From: Cryptomeria japonica
Taxonomy: Eukaryota; Streptophyta; Pinopsida; Cupressales; Cupressaceae
Assembly (NCBI RefSeq): GCF_030272615.1
Contig: NC_081414.1
Location: 521,110,185-521,174,184 of the forward strand
DNA length: 64,000 bases
Direction: 5' to 3'
In this document: positions 1 through 13,275 of the stretch, piece after piece
How the letters are laid out: each line of letters begins with the position of its first letter
Numbering within the stretch: position 1 is the first letter of the stretch
Made by a program: the position numbers and the translations under genes
The notes under the pieces: model-generated
The model's database searches: none
Seen by the model: only the letters and a program-made list of their open reading frames with translations
Told to the model about the DNA's origin: nothing

Positions 1-1235
1 ACTTCCTAATATTTTTTTCTTGGTACATAATCCTCTTCATTTCTCTTTCAATCCAATTAAGGATGGATCATAGTATACTTATAAAAAACTCTTTGGATTA
101 TGAGATTCATAATATCTATATATACATTCTTTCATATTTTCACAAATAGTTTTGTAAAGCAACTCATTACACATCTTAGGATAGCAATTTCAATATATTG
201 CATTTTGCAAACCCACAGCCTATATTCAAACTATTTTTCATTTCCTATGTCCTTTGTGAAAATGAAGTTTAAATTAGTTGGTACAAGGATAGACATTCAA
301 GATAAGTATATTTGTTCAATATTGCATATGTTAGCTTCATTGATTTTATTCAATTTATATTTTAATCATATTTAGTTTTTTTTTCTCTATTTTCATGATT
401 CCTGATGCAAAAGAAGGAATGAAAGATAATTTTCTCAATTAAATTTTTTAATAGTGTTTCAAAATGTCTATAATTCATGGATTCAAGAATAATATATGTT
501 AATTAAATATCTAGAGATAATATGTGTCCTTGGAGTGAGTATTTGCATTGTTTCACCAGATGTAACAAGTGTCCAATTTGATCAATTCACTTTTACCACC
601 ATACTCCAATTCCATGTCATAACAAGAGATTTAGAAATGAGTGGGAATAACCTTATATACCTAACATTAACAATTTTAATTGCCTTAACTTCACATATTA
701 TACCATCCATATCAATCCACACTCTTGCAACTAATTTAATCTTCTATATATATCCTCCACAAACAAAGAAAATGTCAATAAGGTCAGATAGAATAGGAGA
801 CAAGTGATGAACCCAAAAATTTGAACTAAAAACAATATTGCAATGAAAGTGGTCCAAGCATAGAGATAGAAATGATCTAAAACAACTTATTACATCTGTC
901 CATGCAACCCCATACATTAAACATGTTAGCGCACATCTTCCCATGTTAGCAACAAGGTAATGTATATCACATAACCAGTTTAAAAATACAACTCCTAAAT
1001 CATATTGAGACATAGAATGGATCAAAAATAACTCAACACAACCTATAATGTTAGCACAACTCCAAAATGTACAACATAAGGAAGTGAATAAGCTCTGTCT
1101 ATCGAACAATCACAAAACACCCTAAAAAATAAACCAAACAAAATGCAGCACGGAAAATATCAACCAATGTCATGTATACCATATAGATACATTCCATGAA
1201 CATTCAACAACATTTCCATATGCTTCATCACACTG
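1..1235. other. AT-rich spacer, no gene recognised
   Basis: Only short open frames occur, with low-complexity hydrophobic translations and no family motif. No tRNA-like or rRNA-like stretch is visible. Probably old transposon debris; the part beyond about 820 may belong to the Copia-like relic that follows. Confidence 0.5.
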
Positions 1236-2165
1236 TCATGCCAAAACAAGCTGGTGCAACCAAACAAATACAAATTTATTCATACCTAGAAGCCTAAAAA
1301 ACATGTAGTCATGAGATAGAACAATGTTGAACATATTTGAGGTATATTTTATCTCTTGAAATTTGAATTGAGACATTTCAAAGACAATATAAACATGTCC
1401 ACCAAGCCACGGGAGTAGGAACAACAATGCAAAGAAATGTGAAGCATTTTTCGAACCAATCTTGACATACAAGCAACCTACCAACATACTGCATTTACTA
1501 TAAAACATGTGTGACAATGTCAATGACATAAAGTGATAGGAGTGCAATGTCCACATCACATAAAATTTAAATCCCAAACCACAAGATCATATCTTTAAGC
1601 ATAAAGAAATGCAAAGCATTCTCCCAAACAATCTTCATGATACTTTCCTATATTTTCATAGTTCATCAATCTGGAGAGACCAAATCACCTTTGTGGCACC
1701 ATTTTCTCACTCAGGAGCAATAAGAGAGATATAAAAATAGTGTGTAGCAAGCACAAGATCATCAACAACATATCCACTTCATCACCATGCTTCTAATCCT
1801 AATAGTAATACTTCTAATCCTCATCTTAATGCTTCTAATGCTCATCTTGATATGATATCATTTTGATAACATATTTTCTAACAAACAAGGCATGACATCT
1901 AATCATGAGCTTCATCAACATCACTATTCTTCAACATATCAACATCATCATACATGAAAAAACACTAATGAATCCAGAACACACTGAGTATAGACAACAA
2001 CAACGACAACTTCACACACATGAGCACCACAATTTCACTTAAGACATCAATGACAACACATTAAGGGTTGACATCAATGAAAATACCTCGGATGTCAATA
2101 CCAACACAACAATTAGGATTGACATCAATCACAATGATCTCCAAAAATCTCCCCCTTTGTCATTG
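1236..2165 (-). mobile_element. Ty1/Copia LTR relic with polypurine tract
   Basis: Read on the minus strand, positions 2160 to 2147 contain AAAGGGGGAGAT. The same 12-mer sits directly before the 3' LTR of the well-preserved Copia element at 54969-54980. It is followed at once by TTTTGG, one base from the TGTTGG that starts that LTR, and then by text rich in 'tgatgtcaa' and 'tgttggtattgacatc', a style common in Copia LTRs. I therefore read it as the junction between a lost pol region (higher coordinates) and a diverged 3' LTR running to lower coordinates. The outer end of the LTR is not identifiable, so the left boundary is a guess. Confidence 0.45.
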
Positions 2166-5100
2166 ATGGAAATACTCATTGATAGAATAAGCATATGCAC
2201 TCTTTCTTTCCACATTCATCTGCACACTTTTCTTCAACATTCATTTGCACTCTCTCCCCCTGTTACATCAAGGAAAAGGGCAAAGATCTCCATAACATGT
2301 TAGCATCCTCTTCCAAACATGCTCCAATTTTAGCATTTCAATTCAAATCTATTCGATGGTCTTTTTAAAGGAACAATTTACATGTCAATTCTATTTTAAT
2401 TTTAACTCAATTATAGTGTTAATTCCAAACTTGAGGTTTGACCTAGGTAAACCCCTATCAACAAAACAAATTATCTTTTTTTGTGCAAGTAGCAGGTTCA
2501 GAAGATACAATTGCAGTTTCAGGTAGTGTAGGCAGAGACACTTAGATCTAGCTTTTGCAAAGGCAAAAAGTGGATGACAAGGGCACCCCACACACCTATG
2601 TCAACAACTTTCTGGTGAAACTTTAGGAGAATATTTAGGATTGAATTCTGATCTCGAAAAGATACCTATTGCCCGCATCTGTCACTCTAAGGACATGGTC
2701 ACCCAGAGCACCATTGTCTCGCACTTTCAAGCCCAAATTTAGACACAAGTTCTTCTCAACTTCCTTATTCCAGATTTTTACTTATGTCTATAAATCAAAT
2801 CTAACACTACTTGTTCATGTTGATTTATAGTCAATTTTACACTGTTATCCCTAGATATTGCATTTAATTTACATATTTCCATAGCTCATTTTCAACACAA
2901 ACAAGGAGACTTGAATCCACCTTGTTCTCAGTCCTTTTCAATTAGATTGGTGATTAAGCCAAGTGGATTCATCCCTCTCCTTAAATGCTATAATTAGGGA
3001 AATAGACCTACTTCCTAATTTGCATGCATAAACATGTGAACCGTATTTCACAATATTACATTTTACATGTGCTGACAATTGAAAAGTTACCTTTTTGTAT
3101 GTTCAATTTTTTGACACCTTTCTTTGTGCATATTCAATCTTTGTCATTGTATTTTGGAAAAACTATTTACGGATTATAAGCTCTAAAAATATGAGTATTT
3201 TCTTGAGGAGTTGTTAGGAGAACTAGTCATCATAGGGTTATGCTATCAAATTTCCTCCTAAGAAAAGAAAGATTCAAATGTCTATGTTAATGCTTAGATC
3301 CTAAAAGTGTACGATAACAATATTTTTTTGTAGATTAATACATTTGTTTGATGCTTTGAAGTGTGGGGATTTTGGCCTAAAAGGGTTTTCCCCACTTACA
3401 TTGGTGTTTCTTCTCTTTTGTCTATTTTCTTCTTCTTTCATGTTGTTAAAGTGTTGATTTACATCCCATTATGCTACTAATTTTTTCTTAGATCTGCAAG
3501 CTATGTTATGCAACTATCCATTTCCACTTTGAAGGCATAGTGGAATGTGCTTGTATTAAGTTGTTGAGCATTTGATTTGAAAGAAAACATAAATTATTAA
3601 AGGTGCATACTGTGTCTTAGAGACATTTATAGGATGTTCATTTTCCCTTTTTCTATGATCAAAACTACTAAGAGGATGGGCAAACGAATGTGAGATGATT
3701 AGACCTATCATATGCTCTAGGCTCTACATGACCTAGGAGATATCCCTATAATTAACTAGATTCTATGTGAAATAAATTAGGTTTATCATAATGTAAAGAA
3801 GATAAAAAAAAGTACCCTTAATGCTCAAGTATGAACAATTTAAATAAAAAAATAAAAAAAAGTATTCATATAATAATTTTACTTCTTTAATTATGAGTGG
3901 ACTAAGAGGGTTTCCCATGGATTGACTAATGCCTATTCAAGGAAATATATAGTCACAAAGTATTTCCAACACTCCACATTGACAAAAATGTTTATGGTAG
4001 TTCTAAATATATACCACTATCTTATAGTGATTATTTCCTTGTATTTACTTGAATGTATACTAAATTATACTTAATAATCCCTTGCCAATATTGTAAACCT
4101 TACTTTTGACAAATATTCCCACCCTCTTTCAAAGTGTACGAAAAAAAGAACTATAGAAAAAGTGTAGGCAAATATTTTTCACCTTACTTGAAGATCTACT
4201 TCTCTTCAACAATAAGCAATACAAATAAGGGAGATAATTATGCAATAAAATAGTCATTTATATAAAACAACCATAAATAAGTATCATGACATAATTGATA
4301 TACATGGTTAAAACAATGATATTTCTTCAAATAAGTATGGTATATAATACATTAGTTATTCCTCATAAAAAGGACAAAGCCATTGCACATTATGATAATG
4401 AAAGTGCAGTCCACAGTCAAATTGTGATGTAAAGGGTTTGCATGATACAAAGGAATGTCACCAAATATCACAAGCTAACAAGAGTCTTGTACTTACTCCA
4501 AGAAGTTTATATATAAGAATAAACAAGTTAATCATAAATTGTCAAGTTAATGTGAGGACAATACAACACTACAAGTATATTTTTTCTGTTTTTTTACCAA
4601 CACATAAGATATTTTCAAGTTGGAACCCAAATTACATACCCTTAAAAATTATAAATACATCACACATCATAAAAATTAAAGTGGCATCCACAATCAAAAT
4701 CATGATATGTAAATGAGTTGCATAGGTTATTGCCACTTGCCAGAAATTGACCAATCTTTTTTAATTAATGGAGAATCATAATTCATCAAACCAACATGAT
4801 GTAGCATGAAATTTTATGAATAGGAAAATATGACTTCACACTCAAAGATACATGGCATGATATTGATAGATCATGATTTTGTCAACTAATAAAACAAAAA
4901 CCACAATGTGAAGGACCCTAATTATGCAATAAGAAATCAATGCATGAAATCCTAGTGAGAAATCATAAGGAATAAGACATGTGTGAGAAAACATTGGTTA
5001 ATGAAAGCAATAGGATAGTAATATTATGATATTTATGAGAATCCTATTGTAAACTTAATTGAATAAACTTGGAAAACTAGTCAACATTATAATAGACCAA

Positions 5101-6476
5101 TACAAAAGCAAAATACCATAAAAGGAGTAGATTTCTACCAAAAATATATAAAGAAAAATTGTTACAAAACATTAAGACAAAAAATCTTAATAATTCCATT
5201 AAAAAATATAGGAACATCCCACCAATGAATCTTATTTGGGTACATATTCTCTTGCAATCATAGTGAGATCCCAAAATAGAACTTCATGGTACAGACCAAG
5301 GTATCAACTTGAATGCTTTGAAATTATTTAACCTACAATATTTTGATGCCATTAATTTTGAGCATTCCTCAATGGAAAAAGGCCAAAAAAAATGATGAAC
5401 CAACCTCTCTCTCTATTGAAACAATTTTTTATGAGTGCTCAAAATCTAATATAAAACATTATCATAACATACCTATACATTAATATTTCTCACCATATCC
5501 CTAAGGCTTCCCCTATTAAAAATTATCAAACTTATTTGGAATTGCAACCTAGTACTAAGTAAAATAACTCACCATATGGGATCCACACATTGCACTTATC
5601 ACATATGTCATGCTCACCATCATTATAACATTTCACATCAATAAGGTCACAACCATGCACTATCATAAGTTTGTCAAGTTGAATTGAGAAATGAGAGCAT
5701 TCATAATCCACTATACAACATGCATCATAGATATTAACCTTATATACCAATTCCACATCAAATTGAAATATTTATAGGTATTAAGTACAAGGAATACCTT
5801 AGCATGCACTCAATCTAATCCTTTAGAATCATAATTTGACTCAAAGATAAATTAATAGAATTGTGAAAAATCAAAGACAATGGACATGTAAACTAAGTCA
5901 TAATAACTATATTAATAGAGAACTTGATCATTTATTTTTCAGATATGCAATGGGGCAACCTAAAGTGTATTATAATCACTAGGCACAAGGGAATACATAT
6001 AATCTGAATTTTTCGTAGCATGTGGAAGATTGCCCCATAGCTAAGACTAACACCATGATTTATATCTCCTAGTTTCTTACTAGGTGATCTTCTTCAAACC
6101 TTCCATACTCCCAATTAATTAAAAAGATAAAACTACCTCTACACCAATAATTATCAACACTTCTATTATTTGGTAGGGATATAGGCTCAACATAAAAGAC
6201 ATGTTAACTTATATTCATCCTCGTCATATATGAGTTTACCTCCTCTACACAATGATCCAAATCCTTTTCAAAATTAAAATATTCATGATCACTATAATTA
6301 CTTGAAGAGCCTAAAAATTATTCTACAAAAGTTGCACCATCAATAGTTTGCATCTCTAACCTATACTCTATAGATTTCTGAAGGAAAAGAACTTTTTCTT
6401 TTAAAAAAAAGCTTCCTTTATAATATTCAAATTAGTACATTGTTCATGTGTATTATATTTAAAAACTTGACCACAA
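2166..6476. other. AT-rich spacer, no gene recognised
   Basis: About 4.3 kb with frequent stops in all frames. The few open frames of 60-92 codons show no recognisable domain. The first few hundred bases may be decayed Copia pol sequence next to the polypurine tract at 2147, but no pol motif survives. Confidence 0.5.
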
Positions 6477-8420
6477 ATATTGATAATTGAATGAAATGTA
6501 TTCTTCAGATCTCCAAAGCAATGAAATATTTCATGTCACATTAGCATGCATCAATAAAGTAAAACATGACTTAGTGCAAAAGTGTCATTCTAACTTTTGG
6601 GGGTCATTTTGGCCTCCAAGAAAAAATATATAGATGTTGTATCATATTTGATGATATGGAACTAAAATCTTGGTTATAAGTAGGGGACTTGCCAAGTAAG
6701 TTTCTGCAAAAAATTGGAAGTGATTTGAAATTGCCACGTAAGATTTTTAGAGGTGAGAAGTTAGGGTCCTCATCTACTACCTGTCCTCTCCCCTATAACA
6801 TTCTAGCATCTTAATATTCTTGATCTAACAATTCCAACCAAAATCTAAATACACTTTTTATAATAAAATTCCTACTAACTAAGCCCATTAATTGTATAAT
6901 ACATTACATATGTGAAAATACCATATCTTTAAACATCTTAATTATTAAATATTTATCCTTTCTATGCTTTGAATCAACCCCTTATCCCCTTGTTTTTCTT
7001 ACATATAAACTTAGTAAAAATAATGTTGCACATTTGGTTTTTAAACTAAATTTAATGGACCATATGTATTTCACACTATTGCTAGTCTGAGAGAAATTTG
7101 TGTTACCCCATTTTCTACATGGATACCCAAATTGATTTGAGGACAGAAAATATTGCTCCTTTTTCAAACCCAATTTGATATGGTGGAATTTTGAATGAAG
7201 TATCAGTTTTCCCATTGATATATTTTCTCTCCTACTTCATTCTCCTCATCATGATGTAGACCTTGTGAGCATCCTTCTTTACTAGCACTTCTCCTTGTAT
7301 GTGGTCATAAATTGTTGAATGTGGTGTATATTATATATATGGATGGTAGAAAGATATGCTCGAGTTAAAGTAAGTTAGTTCAAACAAAAGATAAAAATAA
7401 TAAAGGGTAAAGTCTAAATAACAATAAACATAGATGAAATCATTAATTAACACTAGTGACATCTGTAAGAAGGAGATCATCAGAATAATCAAGTTTACTT
7501 CAGACATCAATAAGGATAGTAGCATCATCAATAGTCCTAGATAGTAAGAGAATCTTTCTCATGATCTTTTACAAGTTGTTGAATACAAACATGGGAAATA
7601 ATCAGCTAAAATTGAAGAAACTTGCTAGAATCTAGCCATCTAGGAGCATTGTGTCCATGAGAATAGGTGGAAGGTGGATGTCAGAGTTAATTTACAATAT
7701 ACAAGCAACATGGTATAAGTAGAACATTATGATCAAGAGCCTTGAGATTGGGATCCATGATCTCATCTAGTAGATTAACAATGACTGCACTTGTTCTCAT
7801 GAGATGGGGAGGAAGTAGAAGTTAGGGGTTTGGCAATTAGACAAGGAGCATTACCCCAATGATTTTTAAGTTCCTACATATGCACAACTTCCAATGCAAC
7901 TATGTGAGCTTGCCCTAGATCTACATAAGCACATTAGAGTAAATTATAACTTTAGTGTATAAAGAAAAGCGAATATCAATTGAACAACTAAAAAAGAGAA
8001 ATGAAATTCTTTCCAAATTTTTAAAAATATTTTCACTATAAAATCATACCAAATCTAGTCAAATTTGAATCCATTTCAAAAGCATTTAAGATCCTTTTGC
8101 AACTCTCATGGATCGAGATATAGTGGTTGTAGGAGTTGTTGAGAATTAATGGCATTTCTAGGTTGAAAATGTGTCTTCTAAAGTTATACTTGGAGTTTTG
8201 TGCTCAAGCCTAACACCATGCCAAGAGAAAACATTAAATCCTTTGTACCCTAAAAAAGACAACCATTGGAGATTAGGCCTCAAGGATATTGCATATTGCC
8301 TATTGTCGAGTCTAGAAGAAGAGCATGTCCATTTGTGATTCCCTAACAAGATATTCCTTTTTAGGAATCAAGCATCAAACATCCACCAAAATGTTTGTTG
8401 ATAAAGAAGGGGAGAATGGG
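6477..8420. repeat. Dispersed unnamed repeat, copy A
   Basis: The stretch 6477-6985 matches 31011-31480 closely, sharing phrases such as 'ttataagtaggggac', 'ggaagtgatttgaaattgcc' and 'cctctcccctataacatt'. The stretch 6960-7300 matches 9390-9620 ('agtttgagagaaat', 'atgatgtggaccctg'-type text). The stretch 7800-8110 matches 10490-10790 ('ccccaatga...', 'caatgcca...gttagcttg'). The tail near 8350-8420 ('atcaaacatccaccaaaa') matches 31500-31540. The three partial copies define a unit of at least 1.9 kb. No coding motif, LTR ends or poly-A tail was found, so its class is unknown. Confidence 0.6.
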
Positions 8421-8599
8421 GGACAGTGAAAATCTTGCCCCTCCAATGATGATTTTTGCATGATGTCATCATGAGAAAAAAGTAGGATGACTTCAACATG
8501 AAGATGAAGGAGCATAACATTAACAAAGGACAAATGAGTTCAACATGACATCTATAAAGGGTAGTAGTTGGGGTTGGGGAGCACGTAGAACTCCTCACT
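8421..8599. other. Spacer after repeat copy A
   Basis: Short purine-rich stretch linking dispersed repeat copy A to the degenerate tandem repeats. Nothing recognised. Confidence 0.4.
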
Positions 8600-9140
8600 T
8601 GTGCCAAAAATGAGAAAGTAAAGGTGAAGTTTGATAGTCAAAACTTGATAAAAGAAGAATTTTTGAAGAGGAATTAATTGGGAGTCAAGGATCAAGAGGA
8701 ATCCTTAACTCATACCAAAGAGGAATGAAGGAAGGAGAAGACCAAAATCCCAAATGTCGATAAGATCAACACTTAGCAAGGAAAATGCTTCAAATACTAG
8801 GTCTGAGAAGGCAAAGAGAAGCATGTTACAAATGAATGAAGGGTATGGAAGATGTCAACAACTCAAAGCTTGATAAGGTCAACACTTAGGCAATTTTTTA
8901 AGGTGGACTTCGACAATTGAGAATATTGAGGGAGGGCAAACTAAAAGGGGAAGAGAGCAAGATGAAGCTTGATGGCTCAAAGTTTGATAGGGTTGACATA
9001 GGTTATTTTAGGGTTGGACTTTGGGGAGTGAGGAGATGGGGTGAAGAATATCAAAGGCAATATGAAAGAAGGATGAAGATTGATGACTCAAAAGTTGATA
9101 ACTTCATGCCTAAAGTTGAGTTTTGCAAAGCAGACCTTGC
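8600..9140 (+). repeat. Degenerate tandem repeat, unit about 110 bp
   Basis: A phrase of the form 'gatgaagcttgatggctcaa' followed by 'agtttgatagggttgac' recurs with changes near 8620, 8750, 8855, 8965 and 9075, a spacing of roughly 105-115 bp. Copies differ by substitutions and small indels, so this is an old minisatellite-like array rather than a recent expansion. Short open frames overlap it on both strands but show no known domain. Confidence 0.5.
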
Positions 9141-9372
9141 ATTGGGAGAGTGAAAAAGAGGATGATAAGAGAGGTGGTTGAACAAGGATGGACCTAATGA
9201 CATGAAAGACTGATAGCAATAGCAAAGACAATGTAACCATAAATGCAAACAATATCCTAAAATCCCTACACAATCAACTTTTTATTTTTTCAGCTAGAAT
9301 AATCAACCAAACTATGAAAAAAAAATGCAAAAACAAAAAACAAAAACATAAATCATGTAAGATGGCCCATTT

Positions 9373-10800
9373 AAGATCTTGCATATCTTTTTCAATGCCC
9401 TAAATCAACCCCTTGTCCCCTTGTTTTGCTGCATGTAAACCTATTAAAATTGAGATATTTATTTCCCATTATTACTAGTTTGAGAGAAATCTATGTACTC
9501 CACTTTCCAGATGGACGCCCTGTTTGATTTGAGGAAGGAAAATCTTACTCTTTTTCCAAACCCGATTTGATACGGTTGAAATCTCTGCTCATGATGATGT
9601 GGACCCTGCGACCACCCTTCTCACTCTCTCTGCTACTGCTACTGCTACTGCCAATCTTCCATATTCTCATTTACACAATTCTCTTTGTGAATTATTTGCT
9701 CCTCTTTCTTTCTTAAATATTCATCATTTTATATTCATAATGCTACCAAATAATCAATTTATTCAAACAAGAAAACCTTACATTCTGACTTTACGTAAGT
9801 TGAAATTATGTTATCACCTCAACCTGCATGTCGGCAAATATGTCGGCATAGCCTATATTTATTGATTACAAATTATATTACATATATCCATTAAAAAGGG
9901 TAGGGGGGATATTACATATATCCATAAAAAAAGGGTAGGGGGACATAAATCATTCCTTGGAGTTTAAACAGGTAGTACCCCGAAAGCTAAATCAGAAGTC
10001 TAAGGGCATTGCCCAATAACTAAATAAACAGATAACAATAAAGCATATAAAATCAGTTGCTTGAGGGGTGTGGGATCAATCCCAGGATGGTGGCAGAGGA
10101 GGGTCACGGTCATTTGGTTCGAAGTGATGTCAAGGAGTGACCTCCCCTTGTCAGCAATAACTTCTCCTTCCTTTTTATCTCTAGAGTCACAAACAAGTGA
10201 AATCATCAGGATCAAACGAGGAAGACCCTTGGAAGAATCAAGCCAACCATCACTACTACCAGAAATCGACCATCCGCTCCCACCAATATTGTCCAACCCT
10301 ACACCTCCAAACCCCACCCATGTAAAGCATCCATGTGGGAGAGAGGTAGAGCTGCATTGAGTAGAGACACTAGAGTAGCGATGAGGAGCCAAGGACCAAA
10401 GGGGTCTGAGAGCACTTGGTGGAAGAGCTACGACCTTGTCATCAACCACAAGGCACTAGAGAGTGGCCATTAGAGATAGAGTCACTAGGAAGAACCCTGG
10501 CAACAGTATAGGGATCATTGCCCCAATGACCAAGTAATTCTTGGTGGTGGGAGACCTCCAATGCCACCTTGTTAGCTTGAACCTAAATATGAAGAAGCAC
10601 ATTATTGCAAATACCACTTTAGTAAAAAGTGATACCTCGACGGAAATAAAACTATGAGAAACTAACACAAAATTTCTTTTCCATAAAAAAAATAGAATCT
10701 CCACCCTAAAAGCATACCAAATTTGGGTATACTTGAAAGAAAAACAAGGCCACTCACCAAGAGAGTCATGTGCCAAGAGAAAGGTTCTGATTGGAAATGA
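9373..10800. repeat. Dispersed unnamed repeat, copy B
   Basis: Positions 9390-9620 match 6960-7300 of copy A and positions 10490-10790 match 7800-8110 of copy A, in the same orientation and order. The 9650-10450 middle differs and includes a short direct repeat around 9892-9945 ('ggtagggggga', 'ttacatatatccat'). Open frames near 10000-10450 on both strands have no recognisable domain and no counterpart in copy A, so I do not call a gene. Confidence 0.55.
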
Positions 10801-12410
10801 TGAAAAAAATTATGAATCCAATTCCACAAAGTTTGAGCACATCAACAAAACCAAAAAATATGTTTAAAGACTTTGGCTAACCACAAAAGGATAGTGGGGA
10901 TCCTTGACACCCATATGTTGAAGATGAGAGCCCATAGGGAAGCCTTGGAAAAGAATACACTAGGAAAAATTGCCAAGTTTAGGCTCAGCAGTGGCAGCCC
11001 AAACATTACAAAACTGTTGATGCCAAACAAAGAGAGATGTTATATTTTATTGTGATTGTGTTTTAAGAATAATTTCTTAATAAAGGCTACTTTCTATCTT
11101 CGTAGAATTTTGATTATAACTTGATTTACTACCAATCCCTTTCTTTCTACTTTAGTGTTCTCTTATGACTGCACCTCTTTCATTATTAGTTCTATAGAAT
11201 TATAGTGTCAATAGAGTATCTAATCAAGCTTCATTTTTTTATAGTTTCAATCAAAAAATTATTTGGTTGTACATTAAATGAAATTATAGGACAATGTTTT
11301 ACTTCCTAACTTGCATATTTTTTTACTTCAAATATTAATGAAAGGGTTTATTTTACTTCACAATTTGACTATATTTTGATGCAAGTTGTTAATAATAATG
11401 AGAGCAATTTTCACAATTTTTGATGCAAAATAAAGCATGGTAAATGTTTTCCATAGCATTTAATCATATTTATATGTTTTATTTATTTTTATTTGTTAAT
11501 TAAAGGTACATAATTCATATAATTTGTTTACATAATAAATCACTTTTTACTCTTCTAAATTTAAATCAAATAATTTTTTATAAATTCAATAAAAAAATTG
11601 GTATTATATTAAATGAAATACTAAGATAATATTTTAGTTCATATGTATATTTTTTAAGTTCAAATACTAATGAAAGTGTTTACTTCTCTTTATCATTGGA
11701 TTGCATTTTGATGTAGGTTGTGATGGGATGAAAACCCTCTCTTCTTTTAACCCATTAATGCTTTCCTTTATCCATTATTATCCACCTTTTAGCTACACAT
11801 TTCTACCATTATTTACTTATACGAAATGAAACTATCTAATATATTTTAAAAGAATGAAATGTACTTTAGCTACCAATTTATGGAGATATTAATCCTAATT
11901 TAATGGTTGATTACAAGTCGGAAAGATGGCTGGTGAAGGATCTATAACTCAAAGACAACTCCTAATTTTAGTTTCAAATTAATATTAGTATGCTATTAAT
12001 GTCATATATTTGATATTATTAAAGTTGTTACTATTTGTTAAATCTTCTATTGGTCATAGGCTAAGACATCTTATATGATTAGGGTTGCAAACCAACATAA
12101 CCATAACTCATATATTTAGCTTATTTTTACAAACTCTATAGCCTTCTCGGTTGTAACTATTATTTTGGAAAAACAATAATAATATATAAATACAATCTTT
12201 GTTTTGATAAGAAGTTGCAGGTGTCATATTATGACCACCTAACCAACTGAGAGGAGGGCCCACTCTTTGTTGAAGTATCAATACAAGAAACATACCCTCA
12301 ACCCTATGTACTCTATACCATGTACCATCAATATTGTACCCTAGACCGCATACCAATACCCCAAACCCTATTTCCTACACCCTTTTCCCTAAACCCAATA
12401 TGAGGAAGGA
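10801..12410. other. AT-rich spacer, no gene recognised
   Basis: Long AT-rich stretch with stops in every frame. There is internal similarity between about 11230-11400 and 11560-11720 ('attatattaaatgaaat', 'tacttcaaatattaatgaaag', 'tttgatgcaagttg'), suggesting a decayed local duplication of about 330 bp period. No coding signal. Confidence 0.45.
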
Positions 12411-12700
<290 letters not shown>

Positions 12701-13275
12701 AAGATAGGGATAAGGAGGAAGGGGTAGATAGGGGAGTGACTGAGAAATCTAGAGAGGGGAAAAGTAGAAAGGTGAGGGAGAGAGAGAGAATTTCACAATG
12801 AGAGGAAAGATGGATAAGGAGATATGGAGAGAGGTGGAGAGGGAGGGAAAGAGATGATAGGAAGAGATATAGAGGTGAGAGACATAGAGGCCTAGGCAGA
12901 AAGGGGTTGAGAGACCCAGGGGAAGAGATAGAGGGGGGGAGAGATAGGGGGGAGAGAGGTGGGTAATGATTTATGGAGGGAGAGGCAGTGAGGTAAAGAG
13001 GTAGGGAGTGAGAGACTTAAAGTTGAGGAGAAAGAGGATGATTGAGAAAATGGAGATTGAGGGGGAGAGAAACAATAAGAGAGGGAGAGAGAAGACATAA
13101 GGAGGAAGGGATAGAGATGTGGGTAAGGAGGGGAGGAAAAATTAGAGAGGGTGGAGAGAAACCTAGAGAGGGGGAGAGAGAGAAGAGATGTAGAGAGAGA
13201 AGAGATGGAGATAGATAGGTCTAGAGTTTCAAGAAGATAAAAATAGTGAGATAGAGAGAGTGAGACAACACTGAT
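12701..13275 (+). repeat. Polypurine skirt of the AG microsatellite
   Basis: About 570 bp composed almost only of A and G on this strand ('gagagaga', 'gggaggga', 'agagatgg'), with very few pyrimidines. It looks like an old, mutated extension of the neighbouring (AG)n tract. The 136-codon Ser/Leu-rich frame on the other strand is a composition artefact. Such tracts can adopt triplex structures, which is inference here. Confidence 0.7.

Noticed and set aside
744-1109. 121-codon Cys/Leu-rich frame, minus
   Set aside because: Hydrophobic low-complexity text without family motif, in a repeat-relic setting.
10000-10449. 149-codon frame, minus
   Set aside because: No recognisable domain, overlapped by an equally long frame on the other strand, and not matched in the sister repeat copy.
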